Assembly: GCA_003477045.1 (NCBI GenBank)
Contig: DMTS01000218.1
Coordinates: 4,626-14,228, forward strand
Direction: 5' to 3'
From: Candidatus Delongbacteria bacterium
GTDB taxonomy: Bacteria; UBA4055
DNA length: 9,603 nucleotides
Position numbers and translations under genes: made by a program. Every line of letters begins with the position of its first letter. The stretch's first letter is position 1. The notes beneath the pieces are model-generated. The model had not been told where the DNA came from. It ran no database searches and worked only from the letters and a program-made list of their open reading frames with translations. Positions 7,534 through 9,603 of the stretch are shown here, one piece after another.

Positions 7534-7634
7534 CCGCATTATTGCGGAGGCGTTCCGGTAAAGATCCGACTGTAACGGTTGCGGGGCAGTTTCTGACTTT
7601 CACAGAATTCCATGGCCGGACGCCAATATTCACC
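7534..7634 (-). promoter_or_regulatory. cobalamin (B12) riboswitch, short form
   Basis: The minus strand holds the conserved cobalamin core: GGAATTC, then the L5 hairpin TTCTG-TGAAAGT-CAGAA (7591-7607), then the B12-box-like CTGCCCCGCAACCGT (about 7575-7589). A closing stem pairs GGCGTCCGG (7616-7624) with CCGGAACGCC (7549-7558). Downstream is the hairpin CCGCA-ATAA-TGCGG (7534-7547), the position where the kissing loop and expression platform normally sit, and then the ribosome site of btuB. The core is short, with little peripheral helix. There is no long U-tract after the hairpin, so control is probably on translation, by hiding GAGGGGAG. The identity rests on the conserved box and its position before a TonB receptor. 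Confidence 0.85.
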
Positions 7635-7639
7635 ATTTA

Positions 7640-7668
7640 AATTTAAACAATATCCACCGCGATTGCAA
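7640..7668 (-). promoter_or_regulatory. candidate promoter of the riboswitch-btuB-btuG operon
   Basis: On the minus strand there is a -35 TTGCAA (7663-7668), a 17-nt spacer and a -10 TAAATT (7640-7645). Transcription would start at about 7633, at the beginning of the riboswitch. The boxes are only moderate matches, but the position is right. Confidence 0.4.
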
Positions 7669-7697
7669 CTGTGATTTAAAAATTCTAATATTTTTTC

Positions 7698-7726
7698 TTG
7701 ATTTGTTAAGCAAAGATTAGGATATT
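7698..7726 (+). promoter_or_regulatory. candidate promoter of the metallophosphoesterase gene
   Basis: TTGATT (7698-7703), 17 nt and GATATT (7721-7726) on the plus strand would start transcription near 7733, about 40 nt before the proposed start codon. It is divergent from the cobalamin operon promoter 30 nt away. Confidence 0.35.
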
Positions 7727-7763
7727 TAAAACCTACGCCGATATCTGAAAAATTGTTGCGCTT

Positions 7764-7777
7764 GGGGGAAAAAGATC
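7764..7777 (+). promoter_or_regulatory. ribosome site GGGGGA and ATC start of the metallophosphoesterase
   Basis: GGGGGA (7764-7769) lies 5 nt before ATC (7775-7777). The ATC begins the frame exactly where a calcineurin-like phosphoesterase should start (MRIIQLSDMH). There is no in-frame ATG, GTG or TTG between the stop at 7727 and ATG 7799. CTG at 7745 is the other option but has no ribosome site. Confidence 0.5.
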
Positions 7778-8488
7778 AGGATAATACAGTTAAGCGATAT
7801 GCATATCAGCTCGAAGGACATCGAAAAGAACGGAAGTAATGTCAGACAGAATTTCTTACGCGCTCTCGAAGCTGTAAAAAAGATCAGCCATGATTTTATA
7901 GTGATCACAGGCGATCTGGGTCATGATGTTGACGATAACGGTTATGCATGGCTGAAAAGTAAACTTTCGGGACTGAAGTATTTTGTTATACCCGGAAATC
8001 ACGACATAAGCGAATCGCTGGCTGAAGGGTTCGGGCTGAACGGGAGTATATACGACGGTAAAATTTTCTATAAAGAGCGTATCGGCGGCCATGATTTTAT
8101 TTTCGCAGACACTTCGATAGAATGGCTCGATATAAAAATGCTTGATAAACTCATCGACCGCAAAGGAAAAAAGGGCAACACTTTTCTGTTCATGCATCAT
8201 CCGCCGTCACTATGCAACGCAAAACATATGGATACATATTACCCGCTTTCAAATCATATTGAAGCGACAGAGTTTCTGAATAACTGCGATCAGATCGAAC
8301 ATGTTTTCTGCGGACATTATCATACCGCCCATCAGGTTAAAAATGATAAATTCACCATTCACATCGGACCTTCTACATGGTATCAGATCGGAAGAAAGCT
8401 AAAAAAATTCAACATCAGACATACACGGCCTGGTTATACAATAATCGATATAGATGACAAAGTAAAAGTAAAGAATTACTTCTTATAA
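7775..8488 (+). CDS. calcineurin-like metallophosphoesterase, CpdA/class III phosphodiesterase-like
   Basis: 237 aa from ATC 7775. All motifs of the two-metal calcineurin family are present: D8-x-H10 (QLSDMHISS), G46-D47 (VITGDLGHD), GNHD 74-77 (VIPGNHDIS), H141-H142 (LFMHHPP) and GHYH 180-183 (CGHYHTAH). Spacing and length resemble class III cyclic-nucleotide phosphodiesterases such as CpdA, but the substrate cannot be told from sequence. There is no signal peptide or membrane segment, so it is probably cytoplasmic. Starting at the first ATG (7799) would remove D8, a metal ligand, so translation must begin upstream at a non-ATG codon. ATC with GGGGGA in front fits best; a base-call error for ATG is possible. 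The gene is divergent from the cobalamin operon and converges on def. Confidence 0.85.
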   Translation: MRIIQLSDMHISSKDIEKNGSNVRQNFLRALEAVKKISHDFIVITGDLGHDVDDNGYAWLKSKLSGLKYFVIPGNHDISESLAEGFGLNGSIYDGKIFYKERIGGHDFIFADTSIEWLDIKMLDKLIDRKGKKGNTFLFMHHPPSLCNAKHMDTYYPLSNHIEATEFLNNCDQIEHVFCGHYHTAHQVKNDKFTIHIGPSTWYQIGRKLKKFNIRHTRPGYTIIDIDDKVKVKNYFL

Positions 8489-8490
8489 AT

Positions 8491-8518
8491 AAAAAGGAAC
8501 TTAATAGTCCCTTTTTTT
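8491..8518. terminator. bidirectional intrinsic terminator between the phosphoesterase gene and def
   Basis: AAAAAGGAAC-TTAATA-GTCCCTTTTT folds into a stem with one A-C mismatch. It is flanked by a T-run on the plus strand and, read the other way, TTTTTATTT on the minus strand. It can end transcription of both convergent genes. Its right half includes the last codons and stop of def. Confidence 0.7.
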
Positions 8519-9025
8519 ATTCTTCAAAGCGTTAAGTCTCTTTTTGAGAAGATCCTGTTTGAGCTTAGGCAGTTTTGAAACGAACAAAATTCCGTCCAAG
8601 TGATCGTTCTCGTGCTGGATCACCCTTGCCAAAAGACCTTCATATGTTCCCGTAAGCCTTCTGCCTTCGATATCTGTAAATTCGACCTCTATCACTTCAG
8701 GCCTCTCTATAATTTCCCAGATTCCGGGTACTGAAAGACAGCCTTCTTCCATTTTACAGCTCCCTGAAGATGCTTTAATAACAGGGTTTATAAAGACCAT
8801 GCTGAATCCTTTCACGAACTTTCCGTCATCGTCTTCCCTGTCCTGAACGACAACAACAAAAAATCTTTTTGATACTCCTACCTGAGGCGCGGCGAGACCA
8901 ATGCCGTTGGCTTCGGGACATTTTTTTATCATTTCGCCTATAAGCTCTTTGAGCTCCGTAGTTATTTCGGCAACTTCTTCGGCTCTTTTATTCAGAACCT
9001 CATCGCCGTAGATCCTTATTTCCAT
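8501..9025 (-). CDS. def: peptide deformylase
   Basis: 174 aa, the usual length. It removes the formyl group from the N-terminal Met of new proteins at the ribosome and uses one metal ion. All three family motifs are intact: GIGLAAPQVG (41-50), EGCLS (94-98, with metal ligand C96) and QHENDHLDG (137-145, with ligands H138 and H142 and catalytic E139). The last 20 residues are Lys/Leu-rich (KLKQDLLKKRLNALKNKKR). The start ATG 9025 lies 6 nt after the yajC stop, so the two form an operon. No Shine-Dalgarno site is evident, so def is probably translated by coupling to yajC. The 3' end sits inside the shared terminator. Confidence 0.97.
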   Translation of the reverse strand: MEIRIYGDEVLNKRAEEVAEITTELKELIGEMIKKCPEANGIGLAAPQVGVSKRFFVVVVQDREDDDGKFVKGFSMVFINPVIKASSGSCKMEEGCLSVPGIWEIIERPEVIEVEFTDIEGRRLTGTYEGLLARVIQHENDHLDGILFVSKLPKLKQDLLKKRLNALKNKKRDY

Positions 9026-9031
9026 TTTTTG

Positions 9032-9367
9032 TTAAACCGGCTTGTTTTCGATCTGGTTGGTTTCAGCTATAATTTCTGCAACACTTGATTTAAGTATCTC
9101 GATGTCTGTATTAGCTGATATCTTTATTACGAAAGTTTTATCTTTCACATTAACGATGCTTCCGTAAACTCCGCCGATGGTAACAATTTTGTCGCCTTTT
9201 TTTAATTCTGAGAGCATCTGGGCATGCTGTTTGGCTTTTTTACTCTGCGGTCTTATCATCAGAAAATAAATGATGGCTATGATCAGCACGAACGGTATCA
9301 TACTTGCGAAACCGCCTCCCTGTCCTTCAGATGATTGTGACATCGCGATAATATTTGTTGATAACAT
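9032..9367 (-). CDS. yajC: Sec translocon accessory subunit YajC
   Basis: 111 aa. A short N-terminal region with a GQGGG linker precedes one membrane helix (about 20-38, MIPFVLIIAIIYFLMI). The hallmark RPQSKKAKQ follows, then the cytoplasmic beta domain (LKKGDKIVTIGGVYGSIVNV). YajC associates with SecDF at the SecYEG translocon in the inner membrane. The frame also contains GTG at 9373, but GGAG lies 5 nt before ATG 9367 and only 1 nt before the GTG, so ATG 9367 is chosen. It is the first gene of the yajC-def pair, with a promoter just upstream. Confidence 0.95.
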   Translation of the reverse strand: MLSTNIIAMSQSSEGQGGGFASMIPFVLIIAIIYFLMIRPQSKKAKQHAQMLSELKKGDKIVTIGGVYGSIVNVKDKTFVIKISANTDIEILKSSVAEIIAETNQIENKPV

Positions 9368-9391
9368 TTTCACTCCGTTTATGTTAAGTTA

Positions 9392-9419
9392 AATATAATC
9401 ATTTTTTGCTATAAATCAA
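9392..9419 (-). promoter_or_regulatory. promoter of yajC-def
   Basis: On the minus strand, -35 TTGATT (9414-9419), 16 nt and -10 TATATT (9392-9397). The start would be near 9385, about 18 nt before yajC. It lies directly downstream of the tRNA terminator, which fits separate transcription. Confidence 0.5.
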
Positions 9420-9435
9420 AGAGCTTATCCGATTA

Positions 9436-9465
9436 AATAAAAAAGGCGCATATTACTGCGCCTTT
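9436..9465 (-). terminator. intrinsic terminator of the tRNA-Val/tRNA-Asp transcript
   Basis: A perfect 9-bp stem AAAGGCGCA-GTAATA-TGCGCCTTT (9442-9465) is followed on the minus strand by a U-rich tail TTTATTT. It lies 2 nt after the discriminator base of tRNA-Asp. Confidence 0.85.
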
Positions 9466-9467
9466 AG

Positions 9468-9542
9468 CGGTCCGGACGAGGATCGAACTCGCAACTTCTT
9501 GCGTGACAGGCAAGTGCTCTAACCAGATTGAACTACCGGACC
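9468..9542 (-). tRNA. tRNA-Asp (anticodon GUC)
   Basis: Complete cloverleaf on the minus strand: acceptor GGTCCGG/CCGGACC, D stem GTTC/GAGC, anticodon arm CTTGC-CTGTCAC-GCAAG with anticodon GTC, T arm GCGAG-TTCGATC-CTCGT, discriminator G. It is 75 nt long and no CCA is encoded. It lies 15 nt downstream of tRNA-Val in the same transcript. Confidence 0.97.
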
Positions 9543-9557
9543 TAATGCTATTTGAAG

Positions 9558-9603
9558 TGGGAACTACAAGAATCGAACTTGTGACCCCCTGCTTGTAAGG
9601 CAG
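9558..9603 (-). tRNA. tRNA-Val (anticodon UAC), partial
   Basis: The 3' part of a tRNA on the minus strand, cut by the right edge inside the anticodon stem. Anticodon arm CTGC-CTTACAA-GCAG gives anticodon TAC (Val). T arm is ACAAG-TTCGAAT-CTTGT, acceptor 3' strand AGTTCCC, discriminator A. The D arm and 5' acceptor strand lie outside the window. No CCA is encoded. Confidence 0.9.

Noticed and set aside
7856..8200. 114-codon minus-strand frame
   Set aside because: Antisense to the metallophosphoesterase, which carries every family motif in this stretch.
9368..9373. GTG 9373 as the start of yajC
   Set aside because: GGAG is only 1 nt away from it but 5 nt from ATG 9367, so the ATG is the better start.
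2521..9373. A selenoprotein served by the nearby tRNA-Sec
   Set aside because: All genes here end at normal stops with complete domains, and no in-frame TGA with homology continuing past it was noticed.
1..9603. CRISPR array, insertion-sequence ends or tandem repeats
   Set aside because: I looked for regularly spaced repeats and terminal inverted repeats and saw none. The transposase-like segment at 1750-2125 has no intact catalytic core and no visible ends.

Overview
The window looks like chromosomal DNA from an AT-rich, Gram-negative bacterium with an outer membrane. The signs are a TonB-dependent receptor, a surface-type lipoprotein and YajC. The receptor has a carboxypeptidase-regulatory-like N-terminal extension, and one secreted protein carries two lamin-tail domains and a FlgD/CHU_C-like C-terminal domain. 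These features suggest the FCB group or a related candidate phylum such as Delongbacteria or Cloacimonadota. That assignment is a guess from protein style, not a measurement. Shine-Dalgarno sites are visible for several genes, and non-ATG starts (GTG, TTG, probably ATC) recur.

Layout: (a) 1-2125, minus strand: one long open frame running off the left edge. It has two transposase-like helix-turn-helix units, a middle region of unclear fold and a long TPR-like helical region. (b) 2209-2305, minus: a selenocysteine tRNA (anticodon UCA, long variable arm) with a good promoter but a poorly paired acceptor stem. (c) 2521-4179, plus: a secreted protein with lamin-tail, CARDB-like, lamin-tail and FlgD-like domains. 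(d) 7668 down to 4182, minus: a cobalamin-acquisition operon made of a promoter, cobalamin riboswitch, BtuB-like receptor and BtuG-like beta-propeller lipoprotein. (e) 7698-8488, plus: a divergently transcribed class III phosphodiesterase-like metallophosphoesterase whose first metal-binding Asp lies upstream of its first ATG. (f) 9419 down to 8501, minus: yajC-def housekeeping operon, ending in a terminator shared with the convergent phosphoesterase gene. (g) 9436-9603, minus: tRNA-Val(UAC, partial) and tRNA-Asp(GUC) with an intrinsic terminator.

How the parts work together: the riboswitch should reduce synthesis of the cobalamin importer when cobalamin is plentiful. By analogy with Bacteroides, the BtuG-like lipoprotein would capture cobalamin at the cell surface and pass it to the BtuB-like channel. 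The tRNA-Sec implies that the genome makes selenoproteins, although none is encoded here. The HTH-TPR protein next to tRNA-Sec is the least explained gene and the best candidate for something undescribed.
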